Assembly (NCBI GenBank): GCA_013115135.1
Contig: JABANP010000202.1
Location: 1 to 64,000, forward strand
From: Perkinsus olseni
Taxonomy: Eukaryota > Perkinsozoa > Perkinsida > Perkinsidae
Length of the DNA stretch: 64,000 nt
Direction of reading: 5' to 3'
Below, piece by piece: positions 1 to 11,066 of the stretch (the first letter of the stretch is position 1; each line of letters starts with the position of its first letter). A model generated the notes under the pieces. The model made no database searches, was not told where the DNA came from, and saw only the letters and a program-made list of their open reading frames with translations. The translations under genes were made by a program, and so were the position numbers.

Positions 1-2682
1 GTCGGAACCACCATGGAGAGCGTCGACCAACTTCATCTTTCGGCCTGACTGCAATGGCACTTCTCGGTCGAAAAGCCTCGACAACGTATCAGGCATGATG
101 TTGGATTTGCCCTCGATGTGCTCAATCACTATCGTTCCCGAGCCTAAGGTCTTCAGATAATCGAGCTCATCCTTCAGAGCATTGAGAGTTCTCAAGACAG
201 CGCGTCGCTCCAGAGAAGATCTAGAGATGCTGCCATGGCCCTGTACCCACTGCACCGTAGGTCGATTGTCCGATCGCACCGTAAGGGTGAGCGGGGGCAA
301 GTCTCCGGACAATGATGATGCGAGATGGGCAATAACGTCAACGGCAGCTTGGACTGCTTTACAGCAAGCAGTAAGCTCTCGTCGATTGGAGTGGTAGTGC
401 TGTTGGGCCAGTGTGAACCTCCACGCACCTGAAGTTAGTAAGAAGCGGACAGGCTCGCCAGCGGGGTTGGTGACCACAATGGAGACCGTATATCCAGCAC
501 CAAGGTTGGATGCATCAGCTGCGATCTCGATGTGTAAGGGCTCGCTGCTCTCACGTAAGGGGCTTTGATGAAAGCATGAAGTTATCGTTTCAGTCACCTC
601 TAAGACCCACATCATCAATGCACGAGCAACGGCAACCGAGGACTCTGACAACTTCGAGAAGTCGCACGTGTCCCTCCAACCAGTTGTTGCGAAAGCTTGA
701 GCAAACCAGCTTCTTATCGTATCGGCCAGCACACGATCGGTGGCATGGCAGCCTGCACAATCATAGGCTAAGTTACCCCCGAGGGAAAATATAAAGGACT
801 TCGTCACCTCAGGAGCTGAGTTACCATCAACGGCCTGCAGGATAAGGGTCGCCTGCTGTCGGGCAAGTCGAAGGCGCTCTTCGCGATTGCACGCTACACA
901 AAGAAGAGGAGTCGAGCCTGTCTCATCGTAGGTCAATGTGCATCCCAGAAGATCGGCCGAGTCCCCCCACGCGAATAGCGATGTCGGCAGCTTCAGCTGT
1001 TGGAGAATCTTGGCGACATGGGATCGAGATGTCGATGTCGCTATGGCTTGGAACTTCTTAAGGGAGACCCCGAAGGCACATCGCTGCAAGGTATATATCA
1101 GCCAGCAGACGGCTCGAGCCCCATCAAGTCCGGCGCAGAGAATGTCGTCAACGAAGCAGAGCAGTAGGAAGTAAAGAAGAGCCACGGTACACAAGGTTCT
1201 GAAAACCGCTATAAGCTCCCCTAGGGTATGCCCCAAACTGCCGGGCCCCGTTGTGACGCCGAAGACGCATCGATCGCTCGTGAAGAGCTTGGAGCGGACG
1301 ACCAACAGCGCGAGCAGACCTACCCAACGCAGCTTATAGAAGGCACGTGAACAATCCATCACCCACATGGCGGCTGCCCCATAAAGCCGCGCTGCGGCGA
1401 TGCAGATTGAAACGGTCACCGACGAACTCGAGCCTCGTGTAAAGCTGCGATTGGCTCTTCGTAGGTCAACAACGAGCCTATCGCGACGTCTGCTCGTTCC
1501 AGGGATCATGAAGACGACGGACGGAGGAAGAATCCGAGTCGATCTCGACAGCTGGTGCAGCTCCTCCTCAGTCCTCGCTATCCACCATCCTCGCTTTTGG
1601 TAACCGTGAACCAAATCATCGAAGGCCTCTTGCTGCTGAGTGCCGAGCCGCTCATAAGCTCGCTCTGCTATCCGTCGGACAGATGATGGGATGCTAAAAT
1701 GGTGTTCGCCGCGCGAAGAGTCGCAGCGAAGCTCAAAGACGTGGCTTTGTCGAGGGTCATCCCGCACCTCATCTGCTGCCAGCTCGCGGAGTCGGGCAAC
1801 CCAATTCGGGCAGTTCCTCATAGGTTGCCATCCTCGACTGACAAGGCGATTGAGAAGGTCGGTGCAAATGGTCGGCACAGCATCAAAGGGGATGATCATT
1901 TCCTCCTGAGAAGGAGAAGGTAAAGAGATGCGCTCATACAGCGCTGGCTCGGACTTATCATCGATACCAGACACCGTCGAGAAGTCAATGTCGGCAGCCT
2001 TCTTGTCCAACGCCTTCCAGAGAGAATCGGGACATGAAAGGCAGATAAAATATTCACACTCTGTCTGGGAACACGAACTGCACTGTGATGAAGTGGTCGG
2101 AACTTGAGCGAGAGGTAGTTCGTCTCCATCAAGCAGCACTCTGTTCTCGCCAGAGTTGATCGATATATTCAAATCACGTAAGAACACTCGGCCGGCAATA
2201 ATAACAGGGCAATCCGACAGCGGCCCCCTCGATACTTGGGGAAGCAAATACAGACATCGGTGGTGAGTATCTCCCCAGCCGCAGTGTCGTCGAATCTGCA
2301 GGGGAAAGTTAGATCTACGTTCCACATGTCGGATTGAAGAATCGGCCAGCTTAACTCGGAGACTACACGTCTCGACATTCAATAATCTTGGGCAAAGAGT
2401 ATCATCATATAACAGGAAGTCAAGACCCGCCCCGGTGTCTAATAATAACCGGGCATCCATCCATTCATCACAGGTAGGCGAGACAGCAATACGGCAGGAC
2501 AGCCAGAAAGGAGGTGGAGCAGTAATCCTACCACTAGTGATAGGAAGCAGTTTCAAGTCCTGCTCAGGACTTATGAGAAAGGAGTGAACGGACCGGCTCG
2601 GATGTTGGCCTTCTCTAGACGACTCAACACACCATCTCGGTCGGTGGTCTCCTTCAGCGCCACTATGCGGAAGAAAGGATTA
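1..2682 (-). CDS. Retrotransposon Pol: protease, reverse transcriptase, RNase H (partial)
   Basis: The frame is open from 2682 to the left edge, about 894 codons, without a stop. An aspartic protease motif LLLDTGAG is encoded at about 2428-2448. Reverse transcriptase motifs follow: VVDLRRAN (1450-1473), MDCSRAFYKL (about 1345) and the catalytic FVDD box at 1144-1155. RNase H acidic residues lie in ADASNLGAG (about 514), NRREL, RSDN (about 265) and PDTLSR (about 95). The frame is -1 relative to gag and overlaps it over 2571-2682, so Pol is probably made by a -1 ribosomal frameshift; I see no textbook slippery heptamer. It copies the element's RNA into DNA in cytoplasmic particles. Whether it belongs to Ty3/gypsy or Bel/Pao cannot be settled without the integrase. 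Confidence 0.9.
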
Positions 2683-3977
2683 CGGCGTCCTCTCCCCCTA
2701 AGAGCGAAACTGCTATCCATCTCCGGAAGGGCATCTTCCAGGGCTTGTCCCCACAGGCCATGGACCTTTATCAGTTGTTCGGCCTTAAAGCGGGCACACC
2801 ACTCCTTCGGAGTAGTCGACCTCGGACCTGTAGGTAGCCTGGCTCTGGTCTGCTGGGCCACTGCTGCCACAGAATCGGCCTGACGCTGCTTCACTGGGTT
2901 GGTGTCATCGTCTGTGTCTTCATGGGCATCGACGACTTGTACTCGGTCGGTCGCCTTCTGAGGCTTCAGGGTGCTGGCTTCATCCTTAGTACGGCACACT
3001 AATCTGATCGCCTCACAGACACTACTGACACCATCAAGGGCTTCGTCAAATGGGAGGGCAGTTTCCCAGTCTTCATCCGGACTGGTTATCCCTGCTATAT
3101 GACGAATGCGGTCCACCACCTGCTCGATGATCGACTGAGGGAGTTTCGATAACACTTGCCTTGTGAGCGCCCGTCTCTCGGCCAAGTCATTGGGAAATAT
3201 ATCGACAAATATGTGGAAGACTTCGGACGCTGCTTCCAAGAAGTCGTCGATCTGCTTGACACCTCCGTAAGTAAGGGCTCGGAGTTTTTCATCATACATC
3301 TCCCTCAGTACTGATCGCCGACAAAATCGAGCGGACAATACATTGCGAACCAAGTTCCAATCCTGCCCATGCACCCTCGCTGCCGCCATCGCCCTCTTAT
3401 GGACGCTACGGACGGAAGTGAGTGTAGACAGAAACTTGGTCATGACGGAGACCTTAACTTCCGAGTGAACGGATAAGCGCTCTTCCTCCCCATAGTCGGC
3501 CGCACCAGCCTCGACCAGCGTATGCTCTATAGCCTCGTAGTGTGATTGCAAGTCGGATGGCTCGCATAACTGGGGCAGGCATAGCTTGGTAACGGACGCT
3601 GCCGAGCAACGTGATGGGCGCGAAGAGGTGGCTTCGGTCGACCTTTTCCCTACCTCGGGAGAAGTCTGCCCTAATGGGCTCACAAAGGCTTCCTCCTCGT
3701 GCGGGGAAATGCGACTTATTCCCTCTCTGCGGGAAATATCGCTAATCGACCTGTCGGCCAGCGCCTCCAGTTCTGCAATACGGGCCTCAAAATCGCCGAT
3801 CTGGGCCAAGAGATCCTTCTCTTTTGCTGCTAGGTCGGCCAAAAGCTGGTTCGTATCATCCTTATCATCAGGGATGATGTTGTTGACGGTCTCTCGGGTG
3901 TCTCTCAGGCTACGGCGGGTGGAGGCAAGGCCTTGTCGGGCTCGAGAGAGCTCAGCCTGCTCCTCAGGTGTCGCCAT
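2571..3977 (-). CDS. Retrotransposon Gag-like protein
   Basis: This 468-residue frame starts with ATG at 3977 and lies directly upstream of pol. The N-terminal 80 residues are rich in heptad-like E, A, L and R and probably form a coiled coil. The middle (about 130-330) is an alpha-helical capsid-like region with no recognisable signature. There is no CCHC zinc knuckle, which is unusual but not unknown for gag proteins. The tail is basic and contains RGRGRRN. Position, length and the frame overlap with pol make gag the only sensible reading; sequence alone would not prove it. Confidence 0.75.
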   Translation of the reverse strand: MATPEEQAELSRARQGLASTRRSLRDTRETVNNIIPDDKDDTNQLLADLAAKEKDLLAQIGDFEARIAELEALADRSISDISRREGISRISPHEEEAFVSPLGQTSPEVGKRSTEATSSRPSRCSAASVTKLCLPQLCEPSDLQSHYEAIEHTLVEAGAADYGEEERLSVHSEVKVSVMTKFLSTLTSVRSVHKRAMAAARVHGQDWNLVRNVLSARFCRRSVLREMYDEKLRALTYGGVKQIDDFLEAASEVFHIFVDIFPNDLAERRALTRQVLSKLPQSIIEQVVDRIRHIAGITSPDEDWETALPFDEALDGVSSVCEAIRLVCRTKDEASTLKPQKATDRVQVVDAHEDTDDDTNPVKQRQADSVAAVAQQTRARLPTGPRSTTPKEWCARFKAEQLIKVHGLWGQALEDALPEMDSSFALRGRGRRNPFFRIVALKETTDRDGVLSRLEKANIRAGPFTPFS

Positions 3978-4156
3978 ATTAACAACGTGTAGACAAGTAT
4001 TCGGTTATGAAACTGAGTTATAGCGGAATTGATATCACCACTATACTGAATCAATAGCTTTCCTCTAGAGACACCATCAACTTCGGCGGCACGTATGCGC
4101 ATACCACACTGCACGCATATACAAGGCAGAACTCGGCAGTCAGTGCGCATCAATCC

Positions 4157-4958
4157 TCAATACGGCCAAAGGGACTTCGCTCCGTCGTCATCATCGCTGT
4201 TGGATCTGGCTGTGCCGACTAGTCCGCCGCAGGTGAGTGGAGTTCGTCGATGTGTTGGTCGAATTGTGGTATCTTAGAAAGTCGACCTCGAAGATACTTC
4301 CCCAGAGGTTGGCCAGTTGGGAGGAGATGTGAAGATATCTTTTTCTGCGCACGCGGAAGATTCCGCTTCCCCGACGGTTGATTACTACACCCTTCACTGG
4401 GGTCGGACGGTCAACAGCTGCGAGCGTCTCCCCGGCGGCAACAGCTACATCGTCCGAGTTCGGGCGAAGGGGGTTGGGGAGGTGCAGCATCATCTCGGCG
4501 AGTCCATTGCCATTGAGAAGGGGGCGGAGAGTATATTGGCATTCAGTCAGCATGAGAATACCGATGGTGAGGGCGTGGGTTCGATCCCTGGCTGCGGCAT
4601 TCTCAGTATATCTCAGGCCCGTATCCTTCCAAAGGCGAGCTCACCTCCTCGTGTGCGATTTGGCCCATCAGGGATCGATCGTCTCCCGTTCAAACCTCCC
4701 CAGGGCCTGTCAGTCCTCAACGGCCAACTCCTCGCCAACGGCAGTCGCTTTTCCGCTGAAGTTGTCGTAAAGCGCGCTGAGCGAGGGGACGAGGTCGCCG
4801 CTGAGGCCACAGCATACACGCTCTGGTGGTGCGGTGATGACGAGCGGAAATTGAGTAGGGCTTTCCCGTTCCGACGAAGAGCTCGAATGCAGCTCTTTCT
4901 TCCTGTCAGGTCTTCTCGACTCTCGCAACATAGAAGATACCACCGCGGGAACTGACAT
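4157..4958 (-). CDS. Hypothetical spliced protein
   Basis: Exon 1 begins at ATG 4958 (MSVPAVVSSMLRES...) and runs to about 4715. A second exon (about 4553-4298) encodes a stretch containing LAEMMLHLPNPLRPNSDD and LANLWG. A family B-like intron (4210-4297, 88 nt) joins it in phase 1 to a last exon, 4209-4157, ending DDDDGAKSLWPY. The intron between exons 1 and 2 was not resolved; it contains a tRNA T-arm-like sequence at 4572 read on the opposite strand. No family is recognised. The gene ends only 180 bases from the retrotransposon gag start, so the element's 5' end must lie in that gap or the gene is partly chimeric. Confidence 0.45.
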
Positions 4959-5597
4959 CAGGTAGGGAGGATTCTCACTAGGTTCGCCATCCCACCCTCA
5001 AATTCTGGATACTCGTTGGTTTTACCGTCGCAGAACACTGAGAGAAATACTACGGGAAGGAATAGCAACGCTCACGCTAAAAGTTGATGATTGACTTTTC
5101 GAAGGGGAGTAGTGACGTCCTGAGCGGACGAAAGGTTCGCAAGTTTTTCGGTACTACCGTCGCGAGTTCCCGCAGGTGCCGTCCGCAAGCCACGTTAAGG
5201 TTTCCCTTCTGAGACTAATATAATTTCGACCGATGATCCTCCAAAAGCGTTTGAATAATCGAGAACTCTTCGCCTGCTCCCTGCAGCCCTTCTTTTGTCA
5301 GACTCCTCTATGAGGAGGTGGAAGTGCCCGAGAAAGCTTCTAATATCTGCGCATTCATGAAGAACGATTTGGGGGAAGGTCGACAAGTACACTCGAACGA
5401 TCATCTCTCCCCTCCGACTTGGTCGTTTCAGGGAGCCGTCGCGGCTGTGGTGTCGGACACGGCAAGAGATGAACTTTAATGCCATCCACTTCCCATCGAC
5501 CCGTCGTTTTTGTCACCTTCCGAGTGGTCGTGTTACTCGTCAAATCAACACCCTCATCGATCAACGAACATCAACATGAACAACAACATGAACATCA
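4959..5597. other. Intergenic, nothing recognised
   Basis: No convincing coding frame, RNA gene or repeat was seen here on either strand. Confidence 0.5.
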
Positions 5598-6782
5598 TTA
5601 GCCCCTCACCGTGGACCTCTCGAAAGCGCGGCAGTCCCCTCCCGAAGTGTAAGTCGCCATCCCCTTGCCGTGGAAATTAATTTCCATCCTCATCATGGCT
5701 TTATTCTTTACAACCATACTGGGCAAGGCCAGGGTCTCAGCCGACCTCAAACTGGCCAGACTTCTCCCCGCGGATGATTTGCTCGCGATCCTCAGCTCAG
5801 AAGCATTGATAACAATTTTACCCATTTTCGGGCTGTAGGTGGCGACGTATACGCCCTCGTAAACTTTCTTGTGTCCCATCACCGTCACAGAGCCGTTTCT
5901 TTTGAAAGAGAAGGTCACAATGTCGAACTTCCCTTCATCAGCGGTAAAGTCACAATCCATCCGAACCCCATCACGCACACGAACACGATTAACATCGTAA
6001 AAGGCACTTTCCCATTGGACTTGTTTATAAACATACTCGTTCGGTTGGTAACAGTACTCATCCTCTTCTTTGATAATCAGCGTAAGTGGATGTAAATCCA
6101 AACTCGCGTCCTCAGCGATAAATTTGACGATCCCAGCGAGACTTTCAGAACTGGATTTCTCGCACTCCCGAAAAGTTACTTTATTATTGGCTTTCACTTC
6201 GTATTTACAAGTCACTTGTTCATTTTTATCATTGAAAATATCAACTTTTCCGTCCAAGTGAAAAGAAATATCCCCAGTCTTCCCGGCGAAGGTGCAGTCC
6301 ATTTTCGTCCGATCTCTGCCAAGGCCTACACAATACCCCGGCTCCTCACGAAGCTTGCCGTGCTTGTAAATATCCGCCGGAGGTTTGTAGTACTCTCCCT
6401 TTATGCTAACTTGCATCTTGTGTAAATCCAGACTAACCCCTCTGTCGAAAAAGTGTCTGCCGTATTCTCGAATAATCCTTTCACAGCGATTGCTCTCATC
6501 GTGATGAGGATCGCTCAATACGACTTGTACGTTATTATTGTCTCTAATGACGCCGCTGTAAAAACAACTGTGGGGTTTATCTTCTTCAGTGTAAAAGGTG
6601 ACCTCGCCGGTCGGTCTGAACTCGATCATTCTCACCGACCCAGCTGGGTACTGAGGCGTGTAAAAAGCCGCATCAAGAGTAAAGCCAGAGGCAGTAGGCG
6701 AGATGTCAGGCCGAGCGTAGGCCAGAGAGGTGTACTCGGACAACGAGCAGGGTCCGAGGCCGAGGGAAGGAAGGCCGGACAT
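5598..6782 (-). CDS. Module-repeat protein of unknown function, possibly secreted
   Basis: A single open frame of about 394 residues from ATG 6782. It holds three related beta-rich modules (about residues 30-140, 140-265 and 265-350). Recurrent signs are MDC(T/D)F followed by an F...G.V hairpin, and LDLHKMQVSIK versus LDLHPLTLIIK. I recognise no named family. No signal peptide is present at this ATG, but an upstream exon with ATG at 6873 (MILIAFAH...) followed by a GT at 6834 could supply a hydrophobic start; its intron would carry a T-arm-like sequence at 6797-6830. A C-like core (CTCGCCCG next to GATCGATTT) lies further upstream at about 6960-6990. The tail (after about residue 350) is low in conserved features. 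A relic of one module lies at 8556-8700. Confidence 0.7.
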   Translation of the reverse strand: MSGLPSLGLGPCSLSEYTSLAYARPDISPTASGFTLDAAFYTPQYPAGSVRMIEFRPTGEVTFYTEEDKPHSCFYSGVIRDNNNVQVVLSDPHHDESNRCERIIREYGRHFFDRGVSLDLHKMQVSIKGEYYKPPADIYKHGKLREEPGYCVGLGRDRTKMDCTFAGKTGDISFHLDGKVDIFNDKNEQVTCKYEVKANNKVTFRECEKSSSESLAGIVKFIAEDASLDLHPLTLIIKEEDEYCYQPNEYVYKQVQWESAFYDVNRVRVRDGVRMDCDFTADEGKFDIVTFSFKRNGSVTVMGHKKVYEGVYVATYSPKMGKIVINASELRIASKSSAGRSLASLRSAETLALPSMVVKNKAMMRMEINFHGKGMATYTSGGDCRAFERSTVRG

Positions 6783-7054
6783 GGAGAAAGACAATGCCTC
6801 CACCAGGGGATCGAACCGGGGACCTTGGGTTCACCGACGCAACATAACGATGAGCAAAAGCTATCAATATCATCGCATGGCGACTACTACTGACAGTGAT
6901 ACAACCAATCGTCACAAGCAAACTACAATCAACTAGAATTCATCATACTCACATTAAATAAAATCGATCAATCGGGCGAGCGCTACTCGCGTTTCAACTA
7001 CTACTGCCGCCGTCCAGACTTACATACAACAGTGCTGGTAGAAGTATATCAACT

Positions 7055-8404
7055 TTAATAAGCCTTCGCAGTGGTTACGTGTAACGAGTCAACTATTCGG
7101 TACCGACCGTCATCCGTTTTGAACTTCAACGTTTTCAGCCCCGGTAGGACTCCTCGCCGAAGTCCTTCGAACAGTGGAGAGGTATCCTCAGGAAGGGTGG
7201 TCGCAGTGGTGGTGATGACCTGAGCAGAGTATGAATATTTCGCGCGCCACGAAATTCCTACCCGGAGCTTAGAGTGTGGGGGTATCCGATGGGCTTGATA
7301 GAGCTTGGTGAGGATACCCAGAAAAGATACTCCGAGGTCGGTATGGACGACACCCCCTCCGCCGTAGAATTCAGCAGACTTCGTTAAATTGAGGGACCTG
7401 TGAGTCCACCATATGAAGAGATGATGACGGGAAGAGGATGAGGATCTTACAGGCAGTTCAGGGCCGGGAAGGTTCCTTCCTCAGTCAGCTTGACCGCGAG
7501 AAGCGAACCGATTGCGCCGAAGAAAGGCCCGCTAAGGGAGAGTCTGACGGGGAGAGGCGAAGGCGCAGTCGAGGGGAAGCCCGGCTGTTACCGTTCCAAG
7601 CGAGGGAGCGGCCCGGCTGTTGAGAGACAGTCGAGCAATGTAAATGATATTAGGCAGTCGCTGAGGCTCAGACTCGATAATCGTCGAGCGAAGGGTGACG
7701 GGCCGCACAGTAGGGCAGGCGGGAGGCCTGAGGGTGCCCGAATGATGACGAGAAGACGGAGCGATGCGCCAACCTTTGAGTTCGACTTCCGTCACGGTTG
7801 GCATGAACTCTATCCTCCGCTTTGCCATGGTCAGCTGGCATTGGCCTCTCACAGGATGCCCCCAAGGGACGGCACTCATACCCCTTAGGGTCGGGAATGC
7901 GAACGAGATGGCTTCCCAGATATCCGAGGTCGAACCGTGGCAAGAAGTCCCGTTGTGGGAGATGAAAATCTTCTCGACTCGCGGCCATTCCTCGACGCTT
8001 TCTATCGCCCTCACGATGGTGTCACAGCAGAAGCCTTTGAGATTGAGAATCTTCAATTTGGGCGTGAGGAAGCGTCCGAGGGTGGGGCAGAGGTCGAGCT
8101 TGGATTCACTACCGTACGAGGGCCATATCGTAATACTCGTTAGTGATGGTAGTGTGCAGTAGTTGAAGTTGATGAGTTGGTCTTCTTGTACGGAGAGAGT
8201 CTGGAGGAGCTGGAGATCTTGCCAAGTCAGCAAGAGGTCGTTAGGGGGGTCAACGAGGTGAACAAGGGGCATCTGTTCGATCGGCTCTCCAAACGCTTCG
8301 TACAGCGATGCTGCTTCTGATGATCGTAAAAAGGGGACCACCGCGAAGAGAGGCAGAGCAGCGGAGTGGCGGACGGGGACGGCCTCTTGGGGAAGAGGTG
8401 CCAT
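7055..8404 (-). CDS. Leucine-rich hypothetical protein, three or more exons
   Basis: Exon 1 starts at ATG 8404 and encodes leucine-rich stretches such as TWQDLQLLQTLSV and TPKLKILNLKGF, spaced like irregular leucine-rich repeats. Its 3' end is unresolved, somewhere in 7500-7790. A middle exon (7397-7262) encodes HTDLGVSFLGILTKLYQAHR. The last exon (7219-7055) encodes LRRGVLPGLKTLKFKTDDGR and stops at TAA 7055-7057. The last two exons are joined in phase 0 by a 42-nt family A intron (7220-7261). An LRR or F-box-associated protein is possible; no F-box was found, so no function is assigned. Confidence 0.6.
7220..7261 (-). other. Family A micro-intron (42 nt)
   Basis: Starts GTAGG, carries AATTTCGTGGCGCGCG in sense orientation and ends CTCAG. 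Both flanks are open in the same frame (phase 0). Confidence 0.8.
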
Positions 8405-8555
8405 GGGTGGGAAGGGGAATAAGGACTAAGCGGGAGGGGGACGTGAAATCGATAAGAGAGGCGTCTCCGGCGGCGGGAGTAGTAGCCCGGCCACTTGTCC
8501 AAGTACCGAGTGAAACGTAGCAACGTAACCATGAACTTGCCAATACAACAGGCGA

Positions 8556-8700
8556 ATGGTGGTCATGAAATTTGAGCCCTGGAAACCATCGGCAGTGAAT
8601 TTACAGGTCATATCGCCATCATCATCAGCGAGTCTACGAGAAGCACGAAAACTTCTAAACTTCCCTTTCAGTTCGTATTCTCGTGGAAGCGATCAGACCT
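8556..8700 (-). pseudogene. Relic of the 5598-6782 module family
   Basis: The minus strand encodes ADDDGDMTCKFTADGFQG, close to the module signature DGVRMDCDFTADEGKF of the 5598-6782 protein. The surrounding frame degenerates quickly in both directions. It is probably a truncated copy; a short exon of an unresolved gene is the alternative. Confidence 0.35.
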
Positions 8701-9550
8701 GCTCTCTCCCATCTCCAGTGTGCCGGAAAATCCCCTTCCCCGATTGGTAATCACAAACGAGAGAATACTGCAAAGCAGATGACGGATATCGATGGGTCAC
8801 CCCGAATTTTGGCGCACCAGCTTGGGCCAACCAAGCAGAAAGAATCGTATTTCCACTCTGGTAAGATACGGAATAGCTCGAGCTCTCACTTCGGACCTCC
8901 CGGTACCATCTCCACCCATTACCAGTCGCCCATGTTTTGATGTCCCCAAATCCAGCGAACCTCCAGGAGGCATCCCATGAGCCAACCTCTCAGCCAAACT
9001 CCCCTTCCCGCCCCTCCGAAATCCTCTCCTTCGTTCTGTCAGCTTCCTTCGATCTTCAGGAGGCATCTCAGGAGATGGAGGGACCTGAAAAGACCCTAAA
9101 AGGAAGCTGCAGCGACTAAACGCGAGAGCACAGAGCCGTCCCAATCTTCCGGTGCGATATGATGATCGGAAATTATCGCCGAGCATACGTCCGACGGAAT
9201 TGAGCTCGCTAAAACCGACCAATCGTGCAAGTCTCAACTACGAAGCCTCAGGGTTGAGGTTACCAGCGGCGGCGCGACACTCTCATCACTAGACCATGGC
9301 GGTACCAGAGTGAATCCAGCCGTAACCCTGATTAAGTTGTGCTGGTCGATGTACCCCGACGCTGACTTGGAGACCGAGATAGTTAGGAAGGTCGGGGGAG
9401 CCTCCAGAACACGAGCACCTTCCAGAAGTGTATCGTGTTGGGCGGTCATTAGGACCAGCCATTCTGTCCATGGCTAAGAGGAAGGCTTCCATCTTGTAAC
9501 GTAACCTCCACCTCCCACGATCATCAACCGAAAACAAGCTCTCGCGCCCT
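8701..9550. other. No supportable gene
   Basis: Open frames here look like composition shadows. The minus strand at about 9240-9290 contains a weak tRNA D-arm-like stretch (TGGTCTAGTGATGAGAG) without a matching cloverleaf. Confidence 0.4.
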
Positions 9551-9794
9551 TTAGTTGCTGGATGTCCCTTTATTCCTTTTGCTGTATGCATTCTGGTCGG
9601 TCGAGTGCTCTAGGGGCCGCCAAAGATCGAAAAAGCGACTGCTCTGTCCCAGTCTCTCTGTCAACGACGCGACGACCCATTTTAGGGCGAGCGAGATTGT
9701 CACCCGTGCACGAAAATTGAGAGGGAGGTCTTGAGAAAATATTATTCCGAAAACACGGAAACGATGGTGGAGCCGCTTTGCTAGTAGCAATCAT
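9551..9794 (-). CDS. Small hypothetical protein with a family C intron
   Basis: ATG at 9794 opens exon 1 (9794-9704), encoding a Pro/Phe-rich start with SFPCFRNNIFSRPPSQFSC. A 46-nt intron (9658-9703) with the core TCTCGCTCGCCC is removed in phase 1, and exon 2 (9657-9551) encodes RLGQSSRFFDLWRPLEHS and ends at a TAA. The spliced product is about 65 residues. No homology is recognised, so the gene rests on the splice signals and the shared intron core. Confidence 0.45.
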
Positions 9795-10209
9795 TTACAG
9801 AGTCGCTTTTGGGCTGCAGAATTAATTTAAGACCTGAACTAGCTTCCCGGAGGTTTTCAACTAGGGGTGGGATGGCCATCCGATGGCCATTCAAAGATCT
9901 ATTATGAGGATGGGGAAGTTATTATTGCGGAATGGGGAGAGCCTGGATGGTTAATACAGAAGATCATGCTGGTAACTGTCGATCAAAGCATGAACAACTT
10001 GACAACGTGATCGATAGCGTGATCGATAGCGCGCCCGCACGCGAGCGCAACTCCGGTAGCGAACGCAGCAGTCGCTACTGAGTGAGAAGTTAGTACTGCG
10101 TAGTCGCTACTGAGTGAGAAGTTAGTACTGAGTAGTCGCTACTGAGCTACCATTGATTACTGCAGCGTCAATGGTGACGAGCAGGCCAATCAGATCATCT
10201 GAGTTCACC
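9795..10209. other. Upstream region of FCR unit 1
   Basis: Contains a short tandem duplication (GTCGCTACTGAGTGAGAAGT repeated at about 10071 and 10102) and paired GTGATCGATAGC repeats at about 10010. No gene is seen. Confidence 0.6.
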
Positions 10210-11066
10210 ATGGCTCTCCGGGCTCTATCCCGATTTTTTCGGCTTCCAAACAGATTCAGGACGCACCGAGATCTTCTGTCGCTACGGTAAAGCTTCTCAC
10301 TCATGTTTCCTCGAGAGCGGCGCGGTCCCCGTGTACGCCTTCGTATACGCCGTAGAATTCGCTGACGACGTCGGAGCTGTACCGATCTCAATGACGCGAG
10401 GGTGTACGCTGAACCTCATCCCGAATACAGTCGAGCAAGGGGACGACTTCACAGAGCTCCAGAGACTGAAGCCCGAGTACTACACTCGTGACCAAACACT
10501 TATGGCGAGAGGACCGCCACGAATTTGTGAGCACAGTTTTGAGTATGCCAAGATAGAGAACGACGTGAGAGTGGTGGACCGAGATATTTACACCGGACGA
10601 TACGACAGGATTGAAAAGCAAAAGGCCGATGACATGAAATTATTGTTCCAGGGCACAACGTACCACTACTTTTCCCAAATCCCTCGGATGGAGATTCTCA
10701 TCACGGACGGGCAGACGTTGAGGGTTTTTGATGAGGGCGTGAATAGGGACCCCGCCCCTTTGAAATGGCTATCGAGCGAAAGCCACGGTGGGAACGCTCT
10801 CGCCATCGACAAGAATCGATACGCTGTTTTCATTCACTACTATATGCTGGTTATCAACATTAAGACCAAAGAAACGACAGTTCTGCGCATGTAAGTGCTC
10901 TCCGGGTCGAATCTAACGGAGAGAACAGGCGAACGATATACACACTTTTCAGGAACGGCAATTTGCAGCAACCCAAGCGAAGATTGTGAGCCATTATTTA
11001 CCCTTGTCCTGCGTGTGTACATTGTCGTTGCTCGGCAGGTACTTCGAGAACATGATAGCCGGGTAG
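10210..11066 (+). pseudogene. FCR family A gene, unit 1 (N-terminus out of frame)
   Basis: The body is well preserved: EIFCRYGKASHSCF, MTRGC, EYYTRDQ, then RYAVFIHYYMLVIN. Exon 1 ends at 10890 after VLR; introns at 10891-10952 and 10986-11038 separate two tiny exons ending YFENMIAG, exactly as in unit 3. The upstream ATG (10210, MALRALSRFF) is out of frame with the FCR body, so this copy has lost or altered its start. Function unknown; the family looks extracellular because of its conserved cysteines. Confidence 0.65.

Larger units (their letters stand above)
1..3977 (-). mobile_element. Retrotransposon (gag + pol), left part off window
   Basis: Two overlapping minus-strand frames encode a coiled-coil gag-like protein and a Pol with protease, reverse transcriptase and RNase H in that order. 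Integrase would lie beyond base 1, so I cannot see it. The order fits Ty3/gypsy-type or Bel-type LTR elements. No stop codon interrupts either frame, so the copy looks young. The 3' LTR is outside the window. The 5' LTR could not be identified, and the neighbouring gene ends only 180 bases before the gag start. Confidence 0.85.

Noticed and set aside
4317..4955. 212-residue plus-strand open frame
   Set aside because: The minus strand carries an ATG, splice sites and a better amino-acid pattern; the plus frame lacks any feature.
6797..6840. tRNA gene on the minus strand
   Set aside because: A T-arm and 3' acceptor-like GGTGGAGGC are present but no matching 5' acceptor strand, D-arm or anticodon stem was found.
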